DNA from: Latrodectus hesperus | Taxonomy: Eukaryota > Arthropoda > Arachnida > Araneae > Theridiidae | Assembly: GCA_037975125.1 (NCBI GenBank) | Contig: CM075858.1 | Span: forward strand, 67,494,140-67,558,139 | Length of the DNA stretch: 64,000 nt | Direction of reading: 5' to 3' | Part shown: in pieces, positions 43,641-61,054 of the stretch | How the letters are laid out: each line of letters starts with the position of its first letter | How positions within the stretch are numbered: position 1 is the stretch's first letter | Made by a program: the position numbers and the translations under genes | Notes under the pieces: model-generated | Database searches by the model: none | What the model was told of the DNA's origin: nothing | What the model saw: the letters and a program-made list of their open reading frames with translations, nothing else

Positions 43641-45290
43641 ATAACAAATTCACTCTATTCTCATTAAACAAGCCTCATATTACAACAAATTTGTTATCCT
43701 ATAATTAAATCTGTCTATTATTTCTAAAAAAATATTTGCTTACTTTTTTACCGTTTTAATTTATTATTTTAACTACATTTTCAGCTACTTCTATCATTTA
43801 AAAACTATTATTTTCAGCTACTTCTATCATTCTATCATCCTAAAATTTCGTATCATTCCTAAACTCACTCTAATATTTTCGAATTTATGTTGAGGATATT
43901 TAAGCTGTAGATAGTATTTCTATCGTATTTGTATCGCATATTCTAACTTATATAAGCAAAAAGTGTTTTTTCCTGCTTCATTTTTTTACAAATGCTAATG
44001 AAGTTAACTTTTATTTCTTATTAGAGGAATTCAGAAGCATCTTGATAGAAATTCCTTTTCTTTATATATACTAATATATATCTGGAGAGTATAACCAAAA
44101 TAGTGTTCTATGTTGACAGATAAATTAAAATTTTTCTTCCTCTTATCTTAATATCTCTGTTGATGTTTGTAGAAAATAAAAAAAATATCTTAGATATTTA
44201 CAAGACTGTGTTATGAAGAAGTTAGGCATTTACTGCTTCAAATCAATCTTAAAATTCACTCTAAAATCTCTATTAATTTCTGAAATTAGTAAGACATACA
44301 TTTTTTCGTTAAATTTAAGATAGAATAGGAGATATGTTCGTATGTTGTAGGAGCTCTCTCTCGAACTTTTATAAAGGAGAAGATACACCTCTTGTTTATA
44401 TGGCTAAGTGTGACTTGCCTCTCGAGAAAGTAATAATTTGGATAACTTTTATGGTCGGAGTTCATCGTGTTGCAGAGTTTTTAGAACGTGAAAAATTCCA
44501 TAGTTCTAAAAGTCGGCTTTGATATAGTATGATAGTTTGGGAATAGATTTCAATTACACTTCGCTTTCTACAGGCCTATTTTTCAAATTTATTTACATTT
44601 ATATATATACATTCTCCACACAGGAATTATTCTTATTTTTTTCTGCCTTCTGACTCGTGAATAGGATCTCCAACTTATTAATAGTTCTGCCGGAGGGGAA
44701 AAAGAAATGGACCTTCAAATGACTTACAAACTTCTAACTAGTATGTAAAATAAAAATATTGATGGTAACAAATTATTGTAAGAAATATAAAATAAGAAGG
44801 TACAGAAGAATTCCTCATTGGATATTTTTATGAAAAATGAAATCAAATTTTGCAGATAATCTTAAAGCAGAATTTATTTCTTATAAAAGTTCCCAGAAAA
44901 AACATAAAATTTTTGTTCTATAATACTTTTTATGTTTAAAGTGAAAAATTTGAAAAAATATTACAAACTGTAATGTTTTTGGAATTACATTCATATTTGA
45001 AGGTCAACAGTATTAATTAAAATCAAGTATCACACTCGGAAAATAATTTATTTCTGTATTTAAAGTTTTTGTACTCAAAGGCGATGCAATGTTGCAGACA
45101 CAGCAAAAATGACTTTATTCTATTTCTCCTCACTATTAGTCTTGTTTTTGAATAGAAAAAAAGATTTTTTAAAATATTTGTAATCGAATTATTTTAATAA
45201 ATATGATTGTCTTTTAAGTTTCTTGAAATGGCAATGTTTCCAAAAATACAGATTATTTAAAACTATGCTGCTAACTAGCGTTTTTTGTAA
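43641..45290. other. AT-rich spacer
   Basis: It contains a two-copy direct repeat TTTTCAGCTACTTCTATCAT (about 43780 and 43812). The plus frame 44334-44522 is not recognisable. Confidence 0.5.
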
Positions 45291-45319
45291 GAAAAACAAT
45301 TTATATTATTAAAGAAAAT

Positions 45320-45440
45320 TCTCGATGGAGGAGTTCCTTGGAGACCCCTTCTTTTTCTTGGATTTTTGAGAGTGGATGGGCTTATGGATCTGGTGCAGCT
45401 CCACTATTCTGGATGGGATTTGTAACAACAACAACAAAGA
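45320..45440 (+). repeat. Possible 3' end of an interspersed retroelement
   Basis: A base-balanced stretch ends in GTAACAACAACAACAAAG, a short AAC-repeat tail of the kind some LINEs and SINEs have. There is no second copy here and no coding sequence upstream. Confidence 0.3.
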
Positions 45441-46184
45441 AAATAAATTAACACAATTTAAGTACCAAAATCTATTTCAAATACTATGGGAACTATTTAC
45501 TGTTTGACTTAAAAGCCAGCACGGGAAAGGTATATTTTTCACAACAGCATTGTTCCCCACAGATTATTTTTCATCCGAACAATAAATAACTTGAGTCACA
45601 ATGGTGAAAGTTCAATATCGCTGTCTAAGCAACCAAGTTGAAAAACGATACAGAATTGTTCCTCCGCTAAAACCTTACATAATTTTATTTCTGGCTTCAT
45701 CAATTTAAGAAACACAAATCTGATAGCGTATTGTGTCGGGAAGCATTCCAGCATCACCTTTCAAATCGTTCCATTGTGTTTGAGAAAATGATACAATTTG
45801 TTCCCGACTTTCAATTGGGAGTTAATACTTTCAACTGGGAATGATGGGTAATTTCGAACGAAAATTTAACTCTGGGACTCTCTTATATGCTATTGTATAT
45901 TGGTGGGAAAATTGACGAACGAACGATTGGCTGTTAGATTTCCATAATAGAACTATATTAAAAGAGAAGTATCAAATATATTTTCAGTTTATGAACTTGT
46001 AATTGAAGTATTATATTCAACAGAATAAAATTTGTCTCTGGAAATGCATACTTTATTATTATAAATTACTGATCTTATCTGAAAATTTAAAATATAATTG
46101 ATGTAATGCAATTGACCATAAATGCCTTAAAATAAATGGAAAATTTAATTGCTCTAACATCATTAAATACTGAACAAAACCAAT
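45441..46184. other. Spacer, base-balanced to about 45.95 kb
   Basis: 45540-45930 is less AT-rich, with no recognisable frame or element. The remainder is AT-rich. Confidence 0.45.
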
Positions 46185-46487
46185 TTGGTTGTTACTTATA
46201 TGTTGACCAAATTCAAAAATAAAGTTGTCTCAAAATATTTTGATTTTGCGCCAAATGTTATTATCTTAATTGCACTGATTAAATTATTTAAAAATCATGT
46301 TAAAATCATGTTTCCTATATCTTTATTTTTAGTAGGTTCAAATGTTATACTTATGATTATGTTTTTATTAACAATTTCGATAAAAGTTTTCGAATATGAA
46401 TTAAAAATAAATTTTATCTATTTGTTTCAAGGAATATATGAGTTAACTTATCTTTTTTATCCACCATATTTTGAAAAAAATAGTTAA
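46185..46487 (+). pseudogene. Hydrophobic ORF, possibly a chemoreceptor-like exon or fragment
   Basis: The 100-codon frame contains a 25-30 residue hydrophobic stretch (about residues 44-70, with FPISLFLVGSN), preceded by LIKLFKNHVK. Arthropod gustatory receptors carry a similar helix with FxxPxFL and xxSN-like residues. The AT-rich codons give Ile/Leu/Phe-rich translations by chance, so similarity may be compositional. The start codon and exon borders are unsure, and no neighbouring exon was identified. Confidence 0.2.
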
Positions 46488-46489
46488 AA

Positions 46490-48339
46490 ACCTCGTACCT
46501 GCTAGCTAGTATTATTGGGAGTTACGTAAAATGTGCAGAAGATTTTTGTAATCAGAACATCATTTTGTGACAGATTTTTTTGTTGAAAAAGATTAGCGGG
46601 ATAATATGCAAGTACTAGTAATTTTTACATGTTTAGAAATTAAAAAGCTTATTTATTTAATATTTAGTTTAATTCATCATTTTAATTAAATCGTTTAATA
46701 AAGCATTTTAATTGTTAAACAACAACAAGAATCAATTGAGGATTGATTGCAATTTATTTGACCAACTTTTATCGTAAATTGAAACTTAGTCAGATCTATT
46801 TACACTGTATTTTAAACTTAATTAAAATTTAATAAAAATATAGTGTTTTGCATTTAATAAATCTAAATAAATGTTTTAATATTTTATAAAATTAAAATAG
46901 TCATTAAAACATACATATATAATTCGTTGTATTTTTTAAATGATTCTTACATATATGTGAAGAAAAATAAATAAATACAAGAAAATAAATTAAAACACTC
47001 CATAATTATTTCTATAAATATAAAAATATTGTAATTTGCTAAGGAATTATATCCAATAATTCATTTGATAATGAAAGTTATTAGAAAACAAATATTGAAG
47101 AAAATTTTCTCAGTTTTCGAAAATAATTTTAAGTAACTAAATATGAAAATTATTGCAAAAGTTAATAGATATAGTTTTATGAAAATTTAATTATTTTTAT
47201 TTAAAATAACTTAATTATCAACATATTAGGGATTTAAATCAAAGGTTTAATATAGATTATAATATAAATAAAAGAAATGTTAGGTTTAAATTTATGAGTA
47301 TACCGTACATATGATAAAAGATGAGAGTTAAAAAATTTCAGTTTCACCTGTTGTAATTTGAGACTATGAGAAAACAAATTATTGAAATAAAAAATATTGA
47401 AAACAATAATTTTTACAAATCCTTTAAAAGGATTAATATGAATTAAAACAATTTTGCAACAGATAATTTAAGTGAAATCAACAAGTATGATATTAACATG
47501 TTATGAATACTAATGGGCAGCTAATTGCAACTTCATTAATTTTTGAAATATTATTTTGGCTATTTTTAATGCCATTGACTGTTATTGTAATTTGTAAAAT
47601 ATTTAACAACGGAAACTATGTATAGGAAATTGCATAGTGTATTCATGTTTTTCTTATTTTACTGTGGACCAAATTGCTACTTTTAACACTTGGACTTCAA
47701 TCATTTTTCTCCTTCCTCAATAAAAAAACTAGCTATAATTTCTTAGATATACTTTAATTTTTTACTAAAATATACAAGATATTTAAATTCAGTGGGAAAT
47801 GTTTAAATTTTAAAATAAGTAACCTTTTTACTAATTCAGCAATTCTTCATTTCGATACCATTTATAGTTTCTTTTAAACAAAATTTGTCTTTAGACATAC
47901 CAGTAAAATTGCAAATTAGTGGAGTGACTTTTGTTTTCGTGGACTGTGTGTCTCTTAGTGCCAAGTGTATACCTACTTTCCTTGAAAAATTGCCATTTAA
48001 AAAATAATAATAATTTTTACACAGCAATGTTCAAATACAGTGTGTTTTGAAATGAGAAAAATCAATAAGCAAATCACATCAAATGATGTCTCATGCATAG
48101 ATAAGATTAAAAATGGTTGGATGAAGTATAGGAAGTTTTCTATCTTTAGTAACGAACTTAAAATATACTGGATCTCTTTTCAACCACATGCTTTCGTGAT
48201 AGGCGAAGTATTGGAAAAACAAAAACACCTATTCCAACAGCGGATGAAAACAATAATTGTTTTTCTACTCTACGATGAAGTACGTAATCATAATGTAATT
48301 TAATAAAAAATATAACAATATATTTTTCAAAAATCAAAA

Positions 48340-48343
<4 letters not shown>
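46490..48343. other. AT-rich spacer
   Basis: No gene recognised. Frames 47836-48027 (minus) and 48040-48303 (plus) have no known domain. Confidence 0.55.
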
Positions 48344-48408
<65 letters not shown>

Positions 48409-48409
48409 G
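48344..48409. repeat. (TA)n microsatellite
   Basis: About 33 TA units with one ACAT interruption. Confidence 0.96.
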
Positions 48410-51218
48410 CATTTAAAAAGGTTACATTATCACAATGTAGAAAAAGAAAAAGGTCCGATACCCTTTTTTTTCCAGTTGATCTCAATGATTAAACATTGAT
48501 GACATTTTTAAAGGAAAGAAAAAAGAACACGTCTCTTTTGTAAAAGTGTGCAAAAATACGAAACGGTGTGCATCGCACGATAAGCAACTTTACTGGGTTT
48601 ACGAATCGGAGTTTATGACGCTTTAAAATTATTGCTGTAATCAAAATTTCAAAGTGATATACAGTCTATATGCTTTGAATTAGCAACACATTAACATTCT
48701 GATATAAATTTCCTTCCATACTGTGCTGTAATTCTCACTACAAACTTGTAAGAAAGTTCGATGAACATCCATGATACTGATTTTATTTATTTGGATAAGG
48801 AACTTGGAAAAAATTCATTGAAACTATATTGACCATTACTTTATCTCAATCAAAAACTTGCCATGTGAGTAAAATAAATTCAGTTAATGAGGAATGAAAA
48901 CATAAAAACTGTCCTTCATTTCAAAATTAGAAAATGAACAGTAGAATAAGAGATAGGTAAACATGAGAAGATCCTCATTTTTTCGTAAACAAATGGTTTT
49001 GTTTGCTTGTCGCTCAACAATCAGGTTTTTACCCACGACGGCTAATTAGACTAATACCAACAGTTTAAAGCGGATTTCACATATTTACTAGCACCCAAGC
49101 CGAAAATGGAATTCCAGCCCACAAACAGTTAACTGGAGACCAGATTGCAAACAATTCTCCTGCAGCTTGGTATATATTTCTATTACAATAGATAGCATCT
49201 CTTGAAATAATGGTCGAGATAATACTCTTTTGCACACAAAAATATTTATCATGGTCGATAGTGAAAAGAAGTTTTAGAAGATGACGTTTAGCTGACAATT
49301 TCGCCACTTTATCTTGATTTAAGATAGGAGGTATTATCTTGATTTAAGTTAGGAGGTCAATTTTGATTTTAATTTAGGAGGATATTATCTGAATGGATTA
49401 TCTGAATTAAAGGATGTTTTCTTTTTAATTGTTGTTAATTCATTGGAAATGGCTATTGCTGATAAATTTTATGTATAATATCTATAATTAGCATTAATGA
49501 AATCAAATTGTAAGAATAAGAATTTCCTCAATTTGAAATTGGGGGAAAATATGTGAGAATTGAAAGATATATCTTACACATAAGTTCTTATTTCCTAACA
49601 ATTTTGCTGTTTAATTAATGTTATATTACTAAAGAACAGTAAAAATGATTATTAAAATCAACAAAAAATAGTTTGTAGACATTTATTATCCACAAAATTA
49701 GGTTATACGTAAATCGATTAAAAATAATAGTATAATAATTAATTAGAAATGTATTTAATGCAGTTTTTATTATTAATACAAAAGCTTGGTATTAAATAAT
49801 AAAAAATAATTTTTGTTATTCAATAGCAAATTAATATTTACTGATTGGTATCAATAATAAAAAATAATTGATGACATAAATACGTCTATTTAAATAAATT
49901 TTTCAAAGATATAATTTTATATTGCTTAGAAAGTTCATTGTATTTAATGAGAAATGAAAAATTTGATGAAATTCATACAAATATTTAAACATAAATTTAC
50001 CAAACTAATATTTTTGTTGCCTTAAAGGTTTATTTTATTCAATGGAATAGGATAAGTTTAGGAGAAATATATTCTTATATTCATAAATAACAAGTTTTCA
50101 AAAATAATGTGTAATATTTTAGGGAATTCATTTTATTTAATTAAAAATGGTTTAGGTTGCAAATATCAATTTGTGCTTCACCCCCGAAAGATGTCGGCAT
50201 ATTATAAAACACATAGTTTAAGAAACAACTTTTAATATCTCTTTAGAAACCTTTATAAAAATGAACCAGTTTCGAGTTCTGAATAAATCGCATTTGAAAC
50301 AAAACATTTATTGCTTCGTCTTACCTTTTATAAGAGAATTCATTGTGCGATTCTTGGTTTTTTTTCTCCCACTTGCACACGCGAGCTTATTCATCTTCGC
50401 TTTTTCTCCACTTGGTTTTGTGTTGTCGTGAATATTTTTTTTCATTTAAGGAATCACCCCTAGGATTCAGAGTGGGAATTGAATGAAAAAATAATCAAAA
50501 AAATGTTCCACAGAAATAGTGGATTTTTATTCATTCAACCAGTCCTCGTAACAGTCAATATCAAGCAAAGGTTTTTCAGTTTTCATTTGAATTGAATGAC
50601 TCTGTTTTTGTTCAATTAAAAAGTGTGAGTTATACGTCTGAATAAAATGGAAGGGGAAAATAATGAGGGAATTTCTGCACTTAGAAATTTTTTGTCCCTC
50701 CCTCGGAACTATATCTTTTTATTTATCTTAATTTGAAAGATATATTTCTTTTGAATTTCAAGGCTAGAATTTTTGGAATATCGAGAAGACAATAGTTGCT
50801 TTTTCCTGTGATTGAGAGAACTGAAATTAAAAAAAAAAAAAAAAGATCTGAAAATCTCTCTAAGAAAATGTCGTTTTAAACAAATAATATTATTCTTTTA
50901 TGAATTTTGCTTTGAGGAAAAGAAAATATCTTTCTAATTATGTATCTTTGGGCTTATTATAAAGTTAGAATTTTCTCTCTGTTTGAATGATTGTTTGAAG
51001 CAATAAATGAATCCACTTGCGGGATTTAGTTCATATTATTTATAAAAATCTTTTCTCTCTCTCATTCTGTTGAAAAATGCATTTTCTTTTTAAATTCGAA
51101 TTTTATTAAAATGCTATTCATGGAATATATATGTGAAATTTAATGTTTAAGAAGGACATTTTAAAAGCGAGATACATAAGAATGATTACGAACATTTAAA
51201 AATGTATAAATTAGAAAA
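48410..51218. other. Spacer with a short degenerate tandem repeat
   Basis: 48420-48650 and 48960-49310 are somewhat base-balanced. A 76-codon minus frame (49077-49307) encodes no protein I recognise. 49313-49390 holds three diverged copies of a 26-29 bp unit with TTTAAGNTAGGAGG. 49400-51218 is AT-rich. Confidence 0.5.
49313..49390. repeat. Short degenerate tandem repeat, about 27 bp unit, 3 copies
   Basis: ATCTTGATTTAAGATAGGAGG, ATCTTGATTTAAGTTAGGAGG and a TTGATTTTAATTTAGGAGG variant follow one another. Confidence 0.8.
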
Positions 51219-51626
51219 ATGTTTCAGTTAAAATTACTTTCCAAATATATAAGTACGTTTAAAATGATATTTTTTTACTTTTTTTACAACAGAGAAATAA
51301 TTATATGGTTAAGAATTTTAATAAAGTTTCAAACTTCACAGTTTCAACTTTATAACTTTAATAAACTTGTGAAGTTGAAATTTAGGAAAATACTTTTAGA
51401 TTACAGCAACAAATTAAACAAATTTTGTTCTTTTGTTATTTTCCCAGCAATTTTCTGTAATAATCTTTTTCGCAACTTAAGTTTCACAATAAAAATGTAT
51501 AATGTAGCAACCTGCGGTAAAATAACTATTTTTTTCGGAACTTTGATTGATTTCATTTTCGGATACCTTTCTGCTTTTGAAATTCATATACGCAACCAAA
51601 TGCTTCGTAAACTTGAACCAGAATAA
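51219..51626 (+). pseudogene. Hydrophobic 135-codon ORF, possibly a chemoreceptor-like C-terminal fragment
   Basis: This is the longest plus-strand frame outside the minisatellite and microsatellites. It has two hydrophobic stretches: FCSFVIFPAIFCNNLF (about residues 69-84) and ITIFFGTLIDFIFGYLSAF (about 103-121). A charged EIHIRNQMLRK tail ends the frame. Gustatory-type receptors end with a similar pair of helices followed by a small polar tail, and a donor-like GTAAAC overlaps the tail. No TYhhhhhQF signature is visible. It could be a chance frame in AT-rich DNA, so the assignment is weak. Confidence 0.22.
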
Positions 51627-51709
51627 AAGACGAGGTTAACATCTGACTCCTCTCCTCAACCTATAATTGAAATGTTATTGGACCTTAGAAAACATTTAAC
51701 GTGGATTAG

Positions 51710-51990
51710 CTAGGGTTTACTGTGGCCTGGTACTATCAAAGCTTTCGTATGAACAACAGATTCCAGGTTTGATCATATTGTTGAATGAGGAAGATGAATG
51801 TCGTGTTTTCATCTTTCCCATGAACATCCGTAGAGATGATAGCTTTGAAGTTTTCAGGTTTTCCTTCTTTGTGCGACCATAAATCCACTGTCTATGAAAA
51901 ATCTTTTCCTGAAGGAAATGTATGCATTGGATATTGGAATGAGAGACTTAGAAAAGAGTTTTAGGCTCACAACATAGGGCTATTAGGTTG
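51710..51990 (+). mobile_element. tRNA-derived SINE, family SINE-C, degenerate copy
   Basis: The head TGGCCTGGTACTATCAAAGC is an A-box, and CCAGGTTTGATC is an eroded B-box about 45 nt later. The body ends with CTATGAAAAATC, TTCCTGAAGG and GGGCTATTAGG. In the same order these resemble CTATGAAAAATT, TCCTGAAAGG and GGCTGTTAGG at about 59600-59680. The element begins shortly after the hydrophobic frame ends. Confidence 0.55.
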
Positions 51991-56815
<4,825 letters not shown>

Positions 56816-56873
56816 ATTTATACTTTATATTACTAAAATATTGGAATATATTTTAGTAATATAAAGTATAAAT
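56816..56873. repeat. Perfect 26-bp inverted repeat, 6-nt loop
   Basis: Arms 56816-56841 and 56848-56873 are exact reverse complements (ATTTATACTTTATATTACTA and onward) around TGGAAT. Confidence 0.95.
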
Positions 56874-56879
56874 ATAAAG

Positions 56880-56944
56880 TTATTCCTTAAACATGACCTC
56901 CCATGATAAAAATGATATCATGGGAGATCATGTTTAAGGAATAA
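56880..56944. repeat. 28-bp inverted repeat, one mismatch, 9-nt loop
   Basis: Arms 56880-56907 and 56917-56944 (TTATTCCTTAAACATGA and onward) pair with a single C/T difference. It begins 6 bp after the previous palindrome, and the arm sequence is not simple repeat. Confidence 0.94.
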
Positions 56945-58139
56945 TACAAATAAGTTTAATTTTTTAAAACACTATTAGTCCTTATCATCATTTTTATCAT
57001 TGTGTAGAAAAATTGAAATATTTTATTTAGCATTTTTTTTGTGTATATATGACTTTATAGGCAATATTATTGGCTTCCCTAATTTATTATGACTTTATTA
57101 GTATTAAATGTATAATTTCTGATATGATAATTTTACTAAAGTATAAAATCAGCATCTCATCGTTAAATGCAATGTAAAAACACAGGAAAAGTCATAAAAG
57201 TAAAAAAATAAATAAAAACATACTACAAATTTGTTAAATCACCTATTACCAATTATTTGCGGCCTGCAACTACCAATGAAAAACGTGTACCGAGCTTTTC
57301 ATGGAAAATAGAAATTTGGAAAAATAACGATATTTATCATGTAGTTAATTTTGCTCAAAATACTGATTTGTCCAAAGAAATATCTTTTCGTGTTTTGAAA
57401 AAATAAAAATTAAACGAATAAGCTGAAAACACTAAAAAAATCATATCAAAAATCTAATTCAAATTAAATGAATGAAGTGAGAACTCTTTATAGTCATTTA
57501 GTTATAAAGATATTGTGCTTCTTGAAGTCAAGTCTCCATTTATTTGGCTTTCAATGCATTTCTGGTTAGTGATATATTGGAGAAATCGAAAACGCGTTGG
57601 CTTCAGTATGTAAAAACAAAAGAAGAATTGAAAAATTTATACATGGATTTTTTTAAGAAATAAGATGAGATATATAAAAAATAAGATTATAAAAAATAAG
57701 ATGTCTTACATATTTTAATTTACCCCTGTAGTTATGCATAGATGACAATTTTAAAAATGTTATATGAACTAGACACCCACTTTTAAAGCGATTTCCGGAA
57801 CTATGTTAAATTAATTTTATCACGACATAGTAACTTTTCAGTTGATTTAAATAAGAATTCATTATTGTTTGAATTAATATACGCTGTTATCAAAATTTCA
57901 AAACGAAACATAGCCACTGACCAAAAACCCAAATATAAATTTCATTTCATTCTGTGCAGCTCTTAGTTTATTCCCGGGCGAAAATCCGGCGACAACAAAG
58001 AATGCGGATTTTATTTATATAGAAATGCATTGCCGGAAATAAGTTAGTTAAATTTAATATGACTCTAACAGTAGAAATTCGTTTACTCGCGCAGAATGAA
58101 ACGATACTATCATCCGTACCCCTTTCTATTTCATTAACA
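56945..58139. other. AT-rich spacer
   Basis: No gene recognised. The minus frame 57968-58237 overlaps the island that follows and is not recognisable. Confidence 0.5.
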
Positions 58140-58980
58140 TAAGTGGAATCATGCGCAATAAATAATAAAGAGAATCTCTTGCCCGAGACATTTAGGGGGA
58201 AGATGGTGTCTGATGAACAGGGGGTGTTCTTCTTCATTCCGGTAGAGAAAGGCTTTTATTTCGAGGCTAAGACTGTCTGTCTGTCCAGCAGCCGCTTGGG
58301 ATACAGGGTTAATGCTCTTTATTTGGCCGGCCAGGTTTATTAAGGTTAAAAGTGCGTTGTTTTACGATGATTTTACGCTCCTCGATGCCCGGGCAAGCGG
58401 GAACGTAAAACTTGCTTTATTACGGAACAGAAGGAGCTAAAGGTACTCACGACAGCGCCATTCGATTCCAAAGACTCCAGAAAACAAAAACGCCCCCTCT
58501 TCTGCACTCCTGCTACAGTGATTCATTTCGATCCTTTCATGAGATCTGTTACAATTACGAGGCGCGGCCCCAAAGATTTTCTTGTGCCTTGCTTTTCTTT
58601 AATTTACTCCCCCGGCCGCTGCAGTAAAAAGAGTCGTGAAGTCTCGGGCTGTTTTCGGGAGAGAGAGAAAAAAACAATCAAATCGAACACACATCCGGGC
58701 CAATTAAATGGCAAACGATCCTGAATCGTTAAAAACGGAAATGGAGTTGGGTTGTATGTCAACTGCTGTAGAGATTTTGGGGGACTTTTATCTCTGCTTT
58801 CTAAAGCCATTCGGGGAGAACGATGGGAAAGGAATGAGGACTACAAAAAAGTAATACAACTCTTTACGAAACAATATTTTGTTTCGGGAAATAAAATCTA
58901 TTTCGGATCACAAAAGCTAATTGAACTTTCCCCAGCTGCCTCGCGATTTTCATGGACTGCTCTGGACTCTTGAAGGAAGA
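58140..58980. promoter_or_regulatory. GC-richer island, candidate conserved noncoding element
   Basis: The block is CpG-richer than its flanks and carries frames of 66-73 codons on both strands that overlap each other, which argues against any one being coding. CCAATTAAATGG (58700-58711) has a TAATT homeodomain core, and GCCGCTGCAGTAAAAAGAG and CCGGGCAAGCGGG are GC-rich motifs. The 3' end is near 58980, with no splice pattern I trust. Confidence 0.35.
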
Positions 58981-59184
58981 ACTGCGCATTAAAATACTCC
59001 AGGAATCAGTTATTAAATTTGATTTTCGGGTTTATTCTAAAATACAGAGGTGAGTAAAATGCACATTTAAAAAAGCACACTTATTGCCTCAAATATGAGT
59101 TTTATACATTTGTTACAACTCTATACTTAAACATCAGCATGTACGTAAGTCAGTCTTTGTAGCTTTGTGGTTGAACAGCATATG

Positions 59185-59472
59185 CTTCAGTTGGCCTGAT
59201 TGGTTAGGGCGTTGTTCTCATTATCGGAAGGTAGTGGGTTCGAATCCCGGTTTAACAGAAGATACGTCATATTAACTAATGGCGGTTGTTGCACGTTACA
59301 ATTGAGCTTGGTCGCAATGTACTCCAAGTGAATTGATACCTCTAGAGCCAAGTATAGAGGTCTTCTGCTTGGTCACTGCTACAAAATCATGAAGACTCCA
59401 CCCGGTTGCTTCTATCTAACTGGTAAGGAAAGACCAACTCAGGTCTAGGATCAGGGAACCGTGCTGGCTCAA
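59185..59472 (+). mobile_element. tRNA-derived SINE, family SINE-B, best-preserved copy
   Basis: The head has A-box GGCCTGATTGGTTAGGGCG (about 59193-59211) and an intact B-box GGGTTCGAATCCC about 40 nt later. The body has GCTTGGTCGCAATGTACTCC, CTCTAGAGCCAAGTATAGAGG and TCATGAAGACTCCACCCGG. AACAGCATATGCTTCAGTTG just before the head and AACAGCATGCTTCAATTG just after the body could be a decayed target-site duplication. The acceptor halves do not pair, so it is not a tRNA gene. Confidence 0.75.
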
Positions 59473-59474
59473 CA

Positions 59475-59690
59475 ACAGCATGCTTCAATTGATGGGAGAT
59501 AGTTGCTGCATTCCTGTCTTCTGCATGCACGTCTGTATGAGTGGGTGCTTGGGAATATTCCATGGTAGCATTTCCACTCTTGTCGCTGACAAATACCGGC
59601 CTCTATGAAAAATTATCCTGAAAGGTAATTTAACAGATGGGTAGTAAAATGCCTTACAACAGGCTTCGGCTGTTAGGCTGTATATTAAGA
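59475..59690 (+). repeat. SINE-C type 3' segment adjoining the SINE-B copy
   Basis: GTGGGTGCTTGGGAATATTCC, CTATGAAAAATTATCCTGAA and GGCTGTTAGGCTG follow in the same order as in the 51.7-kb copy (and partly the 27.8-kb piece). The tRNA-like head is missing, so the SINE-B may have inserted beside or into it. The minus frame 59485-59757 is a by-product. Confidence 0.45.
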
Positions 59691-59979
59691 GGTTCAGAGA
59701 ATATGTAGGTAATTTAAATTTCACATAACTATAAATTTCGGATTTCCTGAAAATCATTTAGTGCAAAGTTAGTTGATACTAATACATAATATTCCAAAAA
59801 AATTACTTTTTAAAAAATGTAGAACATGTTTTCCAAAAAGAAAATGATACAAAAATGGCTCAATTGGAAGGTTATATAATGAAAGAATTTCTATTTTAAA
59901 TAAAAAAAATACATATAAAACTACATATAATTTCAAATATACTTTAGTTTGAATTTATTACAACAAAATTTCATTTTAT

Positions 59980-61054
<1,075 letters not shown>

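Noticed and set aside
59190..59260. Possible functional tRNA gene on the plus strand
   Set aside because: A and B boxes are present, but the acceptor-stem halves do not pair and the sequence continues into a SINE body shared with other copies.
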